Below are positions 1-8,931 of a stretch of 64,000 bases of DNA, piece by piece. The first letter of the stretch is position 1. Each line of letters begins with the position of its first letter. Made by a program: the position numbers and the translations under genes. The notes under the pieces are model-generated. The model was given only the letters and a program-made list of their open reading frames with translations. It was not told where the DNA came from and ran no database searches. The DNA is from Thermosipho affectus (GTDB taxonomy: Bacteria; Thermotogota; Thermotogae; Thermotogales; Fervidobacteriaceae), in NCBI RefSeq assembly GCF_001990485.1, contig NZ_LBFC01000021.1, forward strand, positions 47,504 through 111,503, given 5' to 3'.

Positions 1-1
1 A

Positions 2-625
2 ACTCAAACTTGGGGACTTTCAATAACTACATCTTCAAAAAGTGGATTTATTACCGCATTTTACATAATGCTTATTCCGGTGTTTTCGTATTACATAGAA
101 AAAAAGAAACCATCAAAAATTCAAGTCTTCTCATTTTTGATTGCTATTGTTGGTGAATATCTTCTTTCTGGAGGTATTAATAGTATAAATATTGGTGATA
201 TTCTTACGTTTTTCTGTGCTATTTTTTATGCTTTACATGTTGTTTTAGTAACGCACTATTCCAAAAAGTCTAATGAAAAGGATTTGTTAACTTCTCAGTT
301 TTTTATGGTAGCTTTGCTAAATACTTTATTTGGAATAAAAGGTACTTGGAATTTTAGTTTAAATGTTTTATCTGTTGCCTTGTTTACTGCGGTATTTGCC
401 ACTATATATGCGTTGATTGCACAAGCAAAATACCAAAAAATTGTAGGAAGCAATACAGCTGCATTAATTTTTGTGGGTGAGCCGATTTTTACAACGCTTT
501 TTTCCATTTTACTTTTATCTGAGAGACTTTCGCTAATGCAAGTATTTGGGATGATTTTGACTTTGTTGGCTTTGATTTTGGCTATAATTCCCAAGAAATT
601 TTTAGGATTTTTAAGAGAGATGTAG
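2..625 (+). CDS. EamA/DMT-family membrane transporter, 5' truncated by window edge
   Basis: Integral membrane protein of the drug/metabolite transporter (EamA) type; the exported substrate cannot be told from sequence. The reading frame is open from base 2, so the gene begins outside the window and about 207 C-terminal residues are visible. The visible start resembles the end of a first EamA repeat, followed by several hydrophobic helices. The conserved end of the second repeat, with GEPIFTTLFSILLLSE, is near the C-terminus. It stops just before flgB but is functionally unrelated to the flagellar genes. The family call is good; substrate is unknown. Confidence 0.8.
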   Translation, partial: TQTWGLSITTSSKSGFITAFYIMLIPVFSYYIEKKKPSKIQVFSFLIAIVGEYLLSGGINSINIGDILTFFCAIFYALHVVLVTHYSKKSNEKDLLTSQFFMVALLNTLFGIKGTWNFSLNVLSVALFTAVFATIYALIAQAKYQKIVGSNTAALIFVGEPIFTTLFSILLLSERLSLMQVFGMILTLLALILAIIPKKFLGFLREM

Positions 626-650
626 AATGATTAGAATGAGGAGGGGAAAG

Positions 651-1034
651 ATGTTTAATACGAATTTTCATACATTAAAGATTGCAATGGATGTAGCTTT
701 AAAAAGGCAAGAAATACATTCACAAAATATTGCAAATGCGGAAACTCCAAATTATAAAAGAAAATATATAGCATTTGAAGAATTATTAAGTGAATCGAAG
801 ATGAAGTTAAAATTAAGAACTACTTCTGCTAATCATATAAGTAATATTAAGGAAAGCATAAATCCTATCTTAAAGACACAGGAAAACACCTCCTTAACTA
901 ATGATAAGAATAACGTAGATATTGATGTCGAAATGGCTGAGATGGTTAAAAATGCTTTAAAGTATCAAACACTTTCTAGACTAATAAGTGCAAACATTGA
1001 AAGGTATAACACAGTTGTAAGAAATATTAGATAA
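651..1034 (+). CDS. flgB: Flagellar basal-body rod protein FlgB
   Basis: Proximal rod subunit of the flagellar basal body, exported by the flagellar type III system. The 127-residue protein has the rod-family N-terminal signature around residues 26-36 (NIANAETPNYK) and the C-terminal amphipathic helix with the EMxxMxxNxxxY pattern. The start at 651 is chosen over an upstream in-frame ATG at 627 because GAGGAGGGG lies 638-646, just before it. It is followed 11 bases later by flgC, so flgB-flgC-fliE is one transcription unit. Confidence 0.95.
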   Translation: MFNTNFHTLKIAMDVALKRQEIHSQNIANAETPNYKRKYIAFEELLSESKMKLKLRTTSANHISNIKESINPILKTQENTSLTNDKNNVDIDVEMAEMVKNALKYQTLSRLISANIERYNTVVRNIR

Positions 1035-1045
1035 GGAGGATTTGT

Positions 1046-1459
1046 ATGAACGAATTTAATATAATGACAATTGCTGCAACAGGTATGTCAGCTCAAAGAT
1101 TGAGAATAGATGTTATTACAAATAATCTTGCAAATTCTGAAACTACACGTACAAAAAATGGGGAACCGTACAGAAGAAAGGTTCCGGTCTTTCAAGAATT
1201 GGTTAGGAATATTAAAGGTAGGGTGGAAAATGGAGGAGTTATTGTTAAAAAAATATATGAAGATCAATCTCCTTTTAGAATAGTTTACGATCCTACTCAT
1301 CCGGATGCTGATGAAAATGGTTATGTGAAATTACCAAATGTTAATGTAGTAAGGGAAATGGTTGATATGATAAATGCTCAACGTGCGTATGAGGCAAATG
1401 TTACTGCTTTTAATACCACTAAAGCGATGATTAATAGTGCGCTCCAAATTGGGAGGTGA
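1046..1459 (+). CDS. flgC: Flagellar basal-body rod protein FlgC
   Basis: Second proximal rod protein, polymerising between FlgB and the distal rod. The 137-residue length is normal. The N-terminal NNLANSET motif and the C-terminal VDMINAQRAYEANVTAFN helix are diagnostic for the family. AAGGAGGA lies just upstream of the ATG. fliE follows after five bases. Confidence 0.96.
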   Translation: MNEFNIMTIAATGMSAQRLRIDVITNNLANSETTRTKNGEPYRRKVPVFQELVRNIKGRVENGGVIVKKIYEDQSPFRIVYDPTHPDADENGYVKLPNVNVVREMVDMINAQRAYEANVTAFNTTKAMINSALQIGR

Positions 1460-1464
1460 TTTGA

Positions 1465-1752
1465 ATGATAGATAAGGTAAATGGAATAGGAAATTATGGG
1501 AATTTAAAACCAAATTCTTTGAAAAAGCAAAATAGTGATTTTACAAGTATATTGAATGATGCTATAAAAAGTGTTAATCAACAGCAAAAAAAGGCAGAAC
1601 AAATGGCAGACGATTTTGCCACAGGGAAGATAAGTAATATACACGAGGTAATTGTGGAAGCTGAAAAGGCATCAATTTCACTTAGGCTTACTGTTGAGGT
1701 AAGAAATAAGATAGTAGATGCGTATAAAGAGATAATGAGGATGCAATTTTAA
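1465..1752 (+). CDS. fliE: Flagellar hook-basal body protein FliE
   Basis: Small adaptor that joins the MS ring to the rod. The 95 residues match the family length, with a polar N-terminal half and the conserved C-terminal helix containing NIHEVIVEAEKASISLRL. Translation is closely coupled to flgC (GGGAGGTGAT before the ATG). It is the last gene of the flgB-flgC-fliE unit: a strong hairpin follows at once, so fliF and later basal-body genes are not co-transcribed here. Confidence 0.95.
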   Translation: MIDKVNGIGNYGNLKPNSLKKQNSDFTSILNDAIKSVNQQQKKAEQMADDFATGKISNIHEVIVEAEKASISLRLTVEVRNKIVDAYKEIMRMQF

Positions 1753-1785
1753 AAAAGGCTTCGGGAATTCCCGAAGCCTTTTTTT
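1751..1785. terminator. Bidirectional intrinsic terminator between fliE and hsp20
   Basis: A perfect inverted repeat (AAGGCTTCGGGAA and its complement) is flanked by an A-run on one side and a T-run on the other. It can end fliE transcription on the plus strand and dnaK-hsp20 transcription on the minus strand, and it touches the hsp20 stop codon. Confidence 0.92.
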
Positions 1786-2212
1786 ATTCTACCTTTATAT
1801 CTATAATTTTCTTTTCTTTTTCTACTTTTTTAGGAAGTTCAATTTTTAAAACACCATCGTTAAATTTAGCGCTTATTTTTTCTACATCTACATAATCTGG
1901 TAATACAAATGCCCTTTCAAATTGACCTTCGACTCTTTCGATAACTCTGTAGTTCTTGTTTTTATCTTCTCTGTTAAATTTTCTTTCTCCCTTTATTATT
2001 AAGACTCCATCTTCTATTGTTATTTTTACATCATCCTTTTTCATTCCAGGAAGTTCTGCCTCGATTACAACTTCATTTTCCGTTTCATATATGTCCACTT
2101 TTGGGAAGTGAATTCTGGAACTTCTTGAAGGTTCCATGAAATCTTCAAATAATCTATCAATTTCCCTTTGAAGTTCTACAAATGGATCAAAGTAACCTCT
2201 TCTTGCTAACAT
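1784..2212 (-). CDS. Small heat shock protein, Hsp20/alpha-crystallin family
   Basis: ATP-independent holdase that keeps unfolding proteins soluble for DnaK. The 142 residues comprise a short N-terminal arm (MLARRGYFDPF), an alpha-crystallin domain (about 35-130) with the AELPGMKKDDVKI and FNDGVLKIELPK segments, and a C-terminal IxI-like tail (IDI). The start at 2212 is preferred over an upstream in-frame start because AAAGGAGGTG precedes it. It follows dnaK by 16 bases on the same strand and therefore shares its CIRCE-controlled promoter. Confidence 0.93.
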   Translation of the reverse strand: MLARRGYFDPFVELQREIDRLFEDFMEPSRSSRIHFPKVDIYETENEVVIEAELPGMKKDDVKITIEDGVLIIKGERKFNREDKNKNYRVIERVEGQFERAFVLPDYVDVEKISAKFNDGVLKIELPKKVEKEKKIIDIKVE

Positions 2213-2228
2213 AGTTTCACCTCCTTTT

Positions 2229-4019
2229 TTATTTACTATTTTCTGATTGTTGATTACCATTTTGTTTGTATATATATTCACCTATTTTGTTTTTCTCCCT
2301 ATCAAGCTCGTCAAACAACATCTTTATTCTTGGTATATCGTTTTTGTTTATAGCATCTCTTAAGTCTTTTACTAAGTTTTCAAGTTTTTGTTTTTCGTCT
2401 TGAGGAATCTTATCACCATATTCCTTTAGGGATTTTTCTATGTAGTATGCAAGGTCGTCTGCTTTGTTCTTTAATTCCACTTCTTCTCTTCTTCTTTTAT
2501 CTTGTTCTTCGAATTTCTTTGCATCCTCTATTATCTTGTTAATATCATTTTCAGAAAGTTTATGTCTTCCAGAGACAACCATAGATTGTTCTTTTCCAGT
2601 TCCTAAATCTTTTGCAGAGACATGTACTATACCGTCGCTGTCAATGTCAAAAGTAACTTCAATTTGAGGAACTCCTCTGGGAGCAGGTGGAATTCCAACT
2701 AATCTAAAGCTACCAAGCAATATATTATCCGCTGCAATTGGTCTTTCGCCTTGATATACTCTAACTTCTACCTCGGTTTGACCATCTTCTGCTGTTGTAA
2801 ATACTTTACTCTTCTTAATTGGTATTGTTGAATTTCTAGGAATAATTGGTTCAAATAATCCGCCTTTTACTTCAATTCCCAATGTTAATGGAGTGACATC
2901 TACTAGGACAATATCTTTACCTTGTGCACCTTCTTCGCCAGCTAATATTGCCGCTTGAATAGCTGCTCCAACTGCAACAGCTTCATCGGGGTTTACTCCT
3001 TTATTCGGTTCTTTTCCAAAAATTTCTTTGATAAAGTTTTGTACCATAGGTACTCTTGTCATTCCGCCAACCAATATTATTTCATCAATATCTTCTGGTC
3101 TAAGTTTTGCGTCTGATAAAGCTTGTTCTATAGGTTTTCTCGTCATTTCTACTAGATCTCTAGTAAGAGATTCAAACATCGAACGTGTTAGTCTCATTTC
3201 AAGATGCAACGGACCTTCTGCGGTAGCTGTTATGTAAGGAAGACTTATATCTGTTTCTAACTTACTTGAAAGCTCAATTTTTGCTTTTTCAGCTGCATCT
3301 CTTAACCTTTGTAATGCTTGTTTGTCTTCTCTAAGGTCAACACCATGTTGTTTTTTGAATTCTTCAGCTAACCAGTCAATTATTTTTTGATCAAAGTCGT
3401 CTCCTCCAAGATGGTTATTACCAGATGTTGCGATTACTTGAATAACTCCATCCCCTATTTCAAGGATCGAAACGTCAAATGTACCTCCACCTAAGTCGTA
3501 TACCAAAACTTTTTTTTCTTTTCCTTTTTTGTCGAGACCATACGCAAGTGCAGCGGCTGTAGGTTCGTTTATTATTCTTAAGACTTCAAAACCAGCTATT
3601 CTTCCAGCGTCTTTTGTTGCTTGCCTTTGTGCATCGTTAAAATATGCAGGACATGTGATTACCGCTTTTTTTATTTCGCCACCCAAATATTCTTCAGCAT
3701 CTCTTTTTAACTTTTTTAATACAAATGCACTAATCTCTTGTGGGGTGTATTCCTTGTCGTCGATTTTTACTTTGTAATCTGTTCCCATTTTCCTTTTAAT
3801 TGATTTTATAGTCCTATCAGAATTCAAGATTAATTGTCTTTTGGCAGGTTCGCCAACCAATATTTCACCCGATTTACTAAAAGCGACTATTGATGGTGTA
3901 GTTCTTGTACCTTCAGCATTTGGAATAACCTCAACATTTGAATCTGGTTTCATCCATGCGATTACACTATTTGTTGTTCCCAAGTCTATACCTACAACGT
4001 ATTCTTTCTTATTTGCCAT
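2229..4019 (-). CDS. dnaK: Molecular chaperone DnaK (Hsp70)
   Basis: ATP-dependent chaperone that works with DnaJ and GrpE, neither of which is in this window. At 596 residues it has the compact length usual for Gram-positive and Thermotogales DnaK. It shows the phosphate-1 motif GIDLGTTNS near residue 10, the phosphate-2 motif [10 protein letters not shown] near residue 175, the substrate-binding domain after about 365 and a helical lid at the end. It heads a dnaK-hsp20 operon. Regulation by HrcA is indicated by the CIRCE element 32 bases upstream of the start codon. Confidence 0.98.
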   Translation of the reverse strand: MANKKEYVVGIDLGTTNSVIAWMKPDSNVEVIPNAEGTRTTPSIVAFSKSGEILVGEPAKRQLILNSDRTIKSIKRKMGTDYKVKIDDKEYTPQEISAFVLKKLKRDAEEYLGGEIKKAVITCPAYFNDAQRQATKDAGRIAGFEVLRIINEPTAAALAYGLDKKGKEKKVLVYDLGGGTFDVSILEIGDGVIQVIATSGNNHLGGDDFDQKIIDWLAEEFKKQHGVDLREDKQALQRLRDAAEKAKIELSSKLETDISLPYITATAEGPLHLEMRLTRSMFESLTRDLVEMTRKPIEQALSDAKLRPEDIDEIILVGGMTRVPMVQNFIKEIFGKEPNKGVNPDEAVAVGAAIQAAILAGEEGAQGKDIVLVDVTPLTLGIEVKGGLFEPIIPRNSTIPIKKSKVFTTAEDGQTEVEVRVYQGERPIAADNILLGSFRLVGIPPAPRGVPQIEVTFDIDSDGIVHVSAKDLGTGKEQSMVVSGRHKLSENDINKIIEDAKKFEEQDKRRREEVELKNKADDLAYYIEKSLKEYGDKIPQDEKQKLENLVKDLRDAINKNDIPRIKMLFDELDREKNKIGEYIYKQNGNQQSENSK

Positions 4020-4039
4020 TTTTCCACCTCCCAGTTTAT

Positions 4040-4068
4040 ATTATATGATATTAGCACTCTATTGTCAA
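4040..4068 (-). promoter_or_regulatory. dnaK promoter with consensus -35 and -10
   Basis: Read on the minus strand, TTGACA (4063-4068) and TATAAT (4040-4045) are separated by exactly 17 bases. Both hexamers are perfect sigma-70/sigma-A consensus, and the promoter overlaps the CIRCE operator. Confidence 0.93.
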
Positions 4069-4077
4069 GAGTGATAA
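4051..4077 (-). promoter_or_regulatory. CIRCE operator for HrcA
   Basis: TTAGCACTC, a 9-base spacer, then GAGTGATAA: the classical CIRCE inverted repeat with one mismatch in the second arm (A for C). It covers the -35 box and most of the promoter spacer, so HrcA binding would block RNA polymerase. hrcA itself is not in the window. Confidence 0.93.
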
Positions 4078-4087
4078 CACAAAATTC

Positions 4088-4124
4088 TAAAAAACAGGAA
4101 GGCTCATGAATAAATGCCTTCCTG
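4088..4124 (-). terminator. Intrinsic terminator after the ybjQ operon
   Basis: CAGGAAGGC and GCCTTCCTG form a 9-bp stem with a 12-base loop, followed on the minus strand by six T residues. It ends the five-gene gntR operon just upstream of the dnaK promoter. Confidence 0.88.
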
Positions 4125-4168
4125 CGTGTTAATTTGTTGTTTACTTAAAATTATAGCAAACGTAACTT

Positions 4169-4501
4169 TTAATTGTTATCGGTTGTTGAGGATAATTTTA
4201 CTGCTGTACCATATGCTAATATTTCTGCGGCACCACTCATTACTGCAGCGCTGGAAAATCTTATTGACACTATAGCATCGGCTCCTAGCTTTTCTGCTTC
4301 GTCGATCATCCTTTCTATTGCTTTGTTTCTTGCTTCAGTCATCATTTCTGTATAGGATTTGATTTCACCACCGGCCAATGTTTTAAATGCTGCGGCTATG
4401 TCTTTCCCAAGATGTTTGGAATGTACTATGTTTCCCATGACTACTCCCAATATTTTTGTTATTTTGTACCCTGGAACTTTTTCCGTGGTAGATATTAACA
4501 T
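4169..4501 (-). CDS. YbjQ/UPF0145 family protein
   Basis: A 110-residue cytoplasmic protein of the YbjQ (UPF0145) family, described as a putative heavy-metal-binding fold with no established function. Family hallmarks are the N-terminal GYKITKILGVVMGN, the central EARNKAIERMIDEAEKLGADAI and the C-terminal AYGTAVKL. It is the last gene of the gntR-ABC-hydrolase operon, 27 bases after the hydrolase, and has its own GGAGG site. The family call is firm; the role in this operon is unknown. Confidence 0.88.
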   Translation of the reverse strand: MLISTTEKVPGYKITKILGVVMGNIVHSKHLGKDIAAAFKTLAGGEIKSYTEMMTEARNKAIERMIDEAEKLGADAIVSIRFSSAAVMSGAAEILAYGTAVKLSSTTDNN

Positions 4502-4528
4502 AATGTTCTCCTCCTTTAATTTTTTACT

Positions 4529-5728
4529 TTAATTTTTTATAAATTTTATAATTTCATCAATAACTTTTGCATCAACATGATTTTCGATTAAGTATGCATT
4601 TGGTGTTTTTTCACCTGGTATAAATAAATGAGTTAATCCATTAAAGAGTATAATTTTGGTATTGTTAGTTAAGTGTTCTTTGAATATGTTGTAGTCTTTT
4701 AAAGTTACTTGATAATCATTTTTTCCAAAAAGTATTAAAGTTTTCACCTTTCCTAAGTATTTTAATGGGTTGTAGCTTCGTAAATCATACCAATATTTTG
4801 CTTTTGCGCCTAATACAAATTCGTCATTTGGTATTTTATTTTCTTTAAGCTCTTGTAGTTTCTGTAATATTTCATTACTTGTATTTTGGAGAAATTTTAA
4901 TTGATCAGCTATTACATCTTCTAAATTTCTTGCAGGTGGGGCAAGCAATATTAATCCTGAAATATTATCATTTATTGTTGCAATGTATGGGGCTACATAT
5001 GCACCAAGGCTATGTCCAAGTAGATATATCTCTTTGTAGTTATAATCCTTGAGTAATTTTATTGCTTTTAGAACATCGTTTATTATTTCTTCTTTAATTG
5101 TTATATTTTCATTTGCTTGATACAAAGTTCTTTTGTTATATCTTAATACTGCTATATTGTTACTTGACAAGGCATATGCTATATCTTTAAATATTTTGTT
5201 TGGTCCAATTGTTTCGTCCATATCTTGTGGCCCTGAACCATGTATTAAAATTACCGCGTATTTTGTGTGCTCTTTTGGAATTGTTAATTTTCCTGGAAGA
5301 TCACCAACTTTTACGTCTTTTTCCACAAATTTATCACTTTTAACGTACTGTGGTATTTTATATTCTACATTTTGCGCAGGAGAGAAAAACAAGCCATCGA
5401 TTTTTCCTTCTTTGTTTAGAGTGATAGATATATTTAAATTGCTTTTTTTAAACTTAGATGTGAATATGAAGACTTTATATGGTGGTTTTTCTATTATTTG
5501 CAATTTTACTATCTTTTCAAATTTTCCGTATGTTGATGTTATTTGCTGCCATATTTTTTTTATTTTTTCTATTGGAAGATGTTGTTTCATTATATTGGAT
5601 GATAGATTGTACGCCACTTTGTAGTTTTCATTTACAAGTGCATAAAAATAATTGTAAGCTATTTTTTCAAAATTTGATGAAAATAAAAAAGTTGAGAAGA
5701 TTACAATAGAAATTATCCATCTTTTCAT
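4529..5728 (-). CDS. Secreted alpha/beta hydrolase with N-terminal DUF3887-like domain
   Basis: A 399-residue protein with a signal peptide or anchor (residues 1-18). A DUF3887-like region (about 20-100) is followed by an alpha/beta-hydrolase domain (about 145-399). Visible catalytic elements are the oxyanion-loop LIHGSGPQ (161-168), the nucleophile elbow GHSLGA with Ser240, an Asp in FGKNDYQ and a His in LTHLF. It probably acts as an esterase or peptidase outside the membrane. It starts next to the stop of the ABC-2 permease, so its job is likely tied to that exporter. The substrate is unknown. Confidence 0.82.
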   Translation of the reverse strand: MKRWIISIVIFSTFLFSSNFEKIAYNYFYALVNENYKVAYNLSSNIMKQHLPIEKIKKIWQQITSTYGKFEKIVKLQIIEKPPYKVFIFTSKFKKSNLNISITLNKEGKIDGLFFSPAQNVEYKIPQYVKSDKFVEKDVKVGDLPGKLTIPKEHTKYAVILIHGSGPQDMDETIGPNKIFKDIAYALSSNNIAVLRYNKRTLYQANENITIKEEIINDVLKAIKLLKDYNYKEIYLLGHSLGAYVAPYIATINDNISGLILLAPPARNLEDVIADQLKFLQNTSNEILQKLQELKENKIPNDEFVLGAKAKYWYDLRSYNPLKYLGKVKTLILFGKNDYQVTLKDYNIFKEHLTNNTKIILFNGLTHLFIPGEKTPNAYLIENHVDAKVIDEIIKFIKN

Positions 5729-5730
5729 TT

Positions 5731-6474
5731 TTACACCTCCTTATTTTCAAATAAGTAATACGAAAAGGATAAAAGTATTGTTCCAATTAAAATTAGTGAT
5801 GTTGAATATGTAAAGTCTATTGTGGATTCTTTAAAAATTTTGTAGCCAAGAACATATTTATAGGTGTTAAGAAAACTTATGGGTCTTAAAAATCCGAGGG
5901 TAGTTGAAATACCTAGTATTGCAAAAGAAGTTAGCAAGGGTTTAACTTGATCGTTAAAAATCACAGAGAACATAAAAGATATGGAATACCAGAAAAATGC
6001 ACCGATAAAAGAATGTATGAAAAATTTTGTAGTTGTCTCAAAAGAAAGTGTTTTATTTGTGATTATGGAGTAAATATATGGAATGTAAGATAGAACAAAG
6101 ATTTCTATAGAAAGTACAATAAAGCTGACGATAAACTTGTTGTAAAATATGTTTTTTCTTGATTTTCTTACAAGTAAAAATGAGATTGTTTCATTTTCAA
6201 ATTCCCTTGAAAATAGTGGAAATGAAAGTATTATACCAATTATAGGAATTATTTGTCCAAAATTTTTCCCAAACCACTGTGATAATATGTAAAAATCCCA
6301 ATTTTTGAGTTTTTCAACAAAATTATTTCCTACGAATCTTTGTATGACCTCTGAGTTTTTGTTTAGAAGATCTATCACAAAATTTTGAAATGGTGCAATA
6401 GAAAAAAAGAGTATTAACATTACAACAAAGGTGAGAATACTTCTAGTTTTCATATCTATCCATTCTTTTTTCAT
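5731..6474 (-). CDS. ABC-2 type transporter permease
   Basis: Membrane subunit of an ABC exporter, 247 residues with about six hydrophobic helices and a charged cytoplasmic loop (SREFENETISFLLVRKSRK) typical of ABC-2 permeases such as those of the YtrBC/bacteriocin-immunity group. It overlaps the ATPase gene by four bases (ATGA), so the two are translationally coupled. With the GntR regulator and the secreted hydrolase it resembles antibiotic- or envelope-stress-responsive export units, but no substrate can be named. Confidence 0.85.
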   Translation of the reverse strand: MKKEWIDMKTRSILTFVVMLILFFSIAPFQNFVIDLLNKNSEVIQRFVGNNFVEKLKNWDFYILSQWFGKNFGQIIPIIGIILSFPLFSREFENETISFLLVRKSRKNIFYNKFIVSFIVLSIEIFVLSYIPYIYSIITNKTLSFETTTKFFIHSFIGAFFWYSISFMFSVIFNDQVKPLLTSFAILGISTTLGFLRPISFLNTYKYVLGYKIFKESTIDFTYSTSLILIGTILLSFSYYLFENKEV

Positions 6475-7247
6475 AACTTTTCCCCCTTTACAAGAGCCTC
6501 AAATATTATTTCGAAAGTTGCGGATTTTATATTCCCTTTTGCATTTTCTTTCTTGCAAAGGATTATTTTTTCGTTTCCTGTTTTTTTGTATAAAAGTCCT
6601 TTGATATTTTCGTTAGTAACACATAAAACATATTTTTCTTTGATGTTATCCATGTAATCGTATTCGACAATTTTTCCATTGGACATAATTGCAATTTTGT
6701 CTGCAATTTTTTCTACTTCGGAGAGTATGTGACTTGTTAAAAATACAGTTTTTTCTTCAAATGATAGTTTTCTAATGATTTCGATTACTTTTTTTTGCAT
6801 TAGAGGGTCAAGCCCCCATGTGGGTTCGTCAAAAAAGTATATATCGACGTTTTCAGATAGTACAATTGCAAGATATAACAATGTTGTCATTCCATGTGAT
6901 AATGTTGCAATTTTTTCATTGAGCGGAAGTTGAAATTCATTGACAAAATCCAATGATTTTTCCAATGAAAAGTTTGAAGAAAGTTCTTTGGTTATTTCCA
7001 ATATTTTTTTTACTGTTAAATATTTATATAATTCTTTTTTTTCGGGAAGATATGTATATGTTCCATTGAGTATGATTTCTCCTTTGTCTTTTTTCCTTAA
7101 GTTTAATATGCACTTTAAGGTTGTTGTTTTACCAGCACCGTTGGGACCTAAAAGTGCAAATATTTCGCCTTTGTTTACTTCAAATGAGATATTATCTACC
7201 GCTTTTTTTGAACCATATGCTTTTTTTAAATTTTTAACTTTTATCAA
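6471..7247 (-). CDS. ABC transporter ATP-binding protein (exporter type)
   Basis: Nucleotide-binding subunit for the adjacent permease, 258 residues. It has Walker A GPNGAGKTT, Walker B IYFFDEP followed by WGLDP, and an H-loop in LTSHIL. The signature is LSHGM rather than LSGGQ, as in many ABC-2 exporters. The TTG at 7247 is chosen because GAGGGGGTGAT lies just before it, although the frame stays open to an ATG at 7283. The start overlaps the gntR end by 14 bases. Confidence 0.9.
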   Translation of the reverse strand: MIKVKNLKKAYGSKKAVDNISFEVNKGEIFALLGPNGAGKTTTLKCILNLRKKDKGEIILNGTYTYLPEKKELYKYLTVKKILEITKELSSNFSLEKSLDFVNEFQLPLNEKIATLSHGMTTLLYLAIVLSENVDIYFFDEPTWGLDPLMQKKVIEIIRKLSFEEKTVFLTSHILSEVEKIADKIAIMSNGKIVEYDYMDNIKEKYVLCVTNENIKGLLYKKTGNEKIILCKKENAKGNIKSATFEIIFEALVKGEKL

Positions 7248-7602
7248 GGAAATCACCCCCTCTAATAAATTCACAAATTTCATTTATTGAAATTCCTGCT
7301 TTTAGGCATTTTTTTACAATTTCAGATAGTTCTTGTAGTATTTCCATATTGAATTTTTCCAAAGAATCCTTTATTACTATATATCCTTCACCGCGAACTG
7401 CTTTAATAACATTTTCGTTGGCTAATTCTCTGTATGCTCTTGCTACAGTGTTTAAATTTACATTTAGATCATTAGCTAATTTCCTTATAGAAGGAAGAAA
7501 ATCACCGTTTTTTAATCTACCCTTTAAGATTTCAAGCTTTATATTTTCAACAATTTGTTTATATACAGGGATGTGAGATGAAAAATTTATACTAAACCAC
7601 AT
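7234..7602 (-). CDS. GntR-family (YtrA-like) transcriptional regulator
   Basis: A 122-residue repressor with a winged helix-turn-helix at residues 10-75 (PVYKQIVENIKLEILKGRL, then LPSIRKLANDLNVN) and only a short helical tail. That is the layout of the YtrA subfamily, which typically controls ABC exporter operons. The start at 7602 has GGAGGTGT just upstream. It is first in the operon gntR-ATPase-permease-hydrolase-ybjQ. A perfect palindrome overlaps its own -10 box, so autoregulation is very likely. Confidence 0.9.
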   Translation of the reverse strand: MWFSINFSSHIPVYKQIVENIKLEILKGRLKNGDFLPSIRKLANDLNVNLNTVARAYRELANENVIKAVRGEGYIVIKDSLEKFNMEILQELSEIVKKCLKAGISINEICEFIRGGDFLDKS

Positions 7603-7616
7603 ATTACACCTCCTAC

Positions 7617-7640
7617 ACTGTAATATTATAATATTACAGT
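7617..7640 (-). promoter_or_regulatory. Perfect 24-bp palindromic operator of the gntR operon
   Basis: ACTGTAATATTA is followed directly by its exact reverse complement. The palindrome contains the -10 hexamer of the gntR promoter. Position, symmetry and the neighbouring regulator make it the probable GntR/YtrA-type operator. Confidence 0.85.
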
Positions 7641-7653
7641 ATGCATAAGTCAA
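7625..7653 (-). promoter_or_regulatory. Promoter of the gntR-ABC exporter operon
   Basis: On the minus strand TTGACT (7648-7653), 17 bases, then TATAAT (7625-7630). It sits directly behind the thiolase terminator and is overlapped by the palindrome. Confidence 0.88.
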
Positions 7654-7693
7654 ATAAAAAAATCCAAGTAATCCTTAAAGATTACTTGGATTT
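7654..7693 (-). terminator. Intrinsic terminator after the thiolase operon
   Basis: AAATCCAAGTAATC and its complement form a 14-bp stem with a 6-base loop; the minus-strand transcript then runs into seven T residues. It separates the acetoacetate operon from the gntR operon. Confidence 0.92.
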
Positions 7694-7709
7694 ATACGAT
7701 TTTTGAGTG

Positions 7710-8912
7710 TTACTGTAAATTTTCAATTATAACGGCAGTGCCCATACCTCCACCGATACATAATGTGGCAAGTCCATATCTTAAATTTCTCTTTTTCATT
7801 TCGTATAGTAGCGTTACTATTATTCTGTTTCCACTTGCACCTATTGGATGACCAAGAGCTATTGCGCCACCATTTACATTTGTTCTCTCGAGTATCCAGT
7901 CTTTACTTATACCAAATTTTTCGCTCCACAATTTTATTACCGCAAGACTTTGTGCTGCAAATGCTTCGTTTAACTCTATTAGTTCTATATCTTCCATCTT
8001 TAAATTTGCTTTTTTGAGTACTTTTTCCGTTGCGGGGACAGGGCCAAGTCCCATTTCCATTGGATCCACTCCTGCTTGTGCCCATGCTATTATTCTTGCA
8101 AGTGGCTTTAAATTGTTCTTTTCAACATATTTTTCAGATGCAAGTACTATAGCACTTCCTCCATCGTTTATACCGCTTGCATTTCCCGCGGTTATCGTGC
8201 CGTCTTTTTTAAAAGCTGGTCTTAACTTTGAAAGTTTTTCAAGTGTTACGTCAAGCCTTGGATGTTCATCTGTATCAAAAATTTTAGTTTCTTTTTTTGT
8301 GATTATCTCTACTGGAACAATTTCGTCTTTGAATTTTTCTTCCTCTATTGCTTTTTTGGTCTTCATTTGACTTTCATATGCAAACTTATCCTGTTCTTCT
8401 CTTGAAATTTGGTATTTTTCCGCTAAATGTTCTGCGGTAAGTCCCATGTGTATGTTGTTAAAAACATCGGTAAGTCCATCAATTATCATGTGATCTATTA
8501 CTTCAAAATTTCCAAACTTTACCCCATATCGTGCTTTTGAGGGGAGTAAATAAGGAGAAGCAGACATGTTTTCAATACCCGCAGCAAGAACAAGATCAGC
8601 CTCTTTGGAAATGATATCAACTGCTCCTATCATAACAGCTTTCATGCCGCTGCCACAAAGCATATTGACGGTATACCCAGGTTTTTCCTTTGGAATACCT
8701 GCATATATCCCCACTTGCCTACCAGGTCCCATACCTTGTCCTGCAGTAAGAATAGAACCAACGATAGTTTCGTCAAAATCTTCTTTTGGAACGTTTGCCT
8801 GTTCAATAGCCGCCTTAGCAGCTATTGCCCCAAGCTTTGGTGCAGGTATATCTTTTAAACTCCCCGCAAATGTACCTATCGCTGTTCTTTTTAGTCCGAG
8901 TATGTATACCAT
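7710..8912 (-). CDS. Acetyl-CoA acetyltransferase (thiolase)
   Basis: Biosynthetic/degradative thiolase interconverting two acetyl-CoA and acetoacetyl-CoA plus CoA. The 400-residue length is standard. Catalytic residues are visible: nucleophile Cys86 in MLCGSGMKAV, His355 in GHPIGASG and Cys385 in LCIGGGMGTA. It follows the two CoA-transferase subunits by 19 bases, forming a unit that activates acetoacetate and cleaves it to acetyl-CoA, or runs in reverse. No hydroxybutyryl-CoA dehydrogenase or crotonase is nearby, so a complete butyrate route is not encoded here. Confidence 0.95.
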   Translation of the reverse strand: MVYILGLKRTAIGTFAGSLKDIPAPKLGAIAAKAAIEQANVPKEDFDETIVGSILTAGQGMGPGRQVGIYAGIPKEKPGYTVNMLCGSGMKAVMIGAVDIISKEADLVLAAGIENMSASPYLLPSKARYGVKFGNFEVIDHMIIDGLTDVFNNIHMGLTAEHLAEKYQISREEQDKFAYESQMKTKKAIEEEKFKDEIVPVEIITKKETKIFDTDEHPRLDVTLEKLSKLRPAFKKDGTITAGNASGINDGGSAIVLASEKYVEKNNLKPLARIIAWAQAGVDPMEMGLGPVPATEKVLKKANLKMEDIELIELNEAFAAQSLAVIKLWSEKFGISKDWILERTNVNGGAIALGHPIGASGNRIIVTLLYEMKKRNLRYGLATLCIGGGMGTAVIIENLQ

Positions 8913-8931
8913 TATATCCCTCCTAGTTGGA

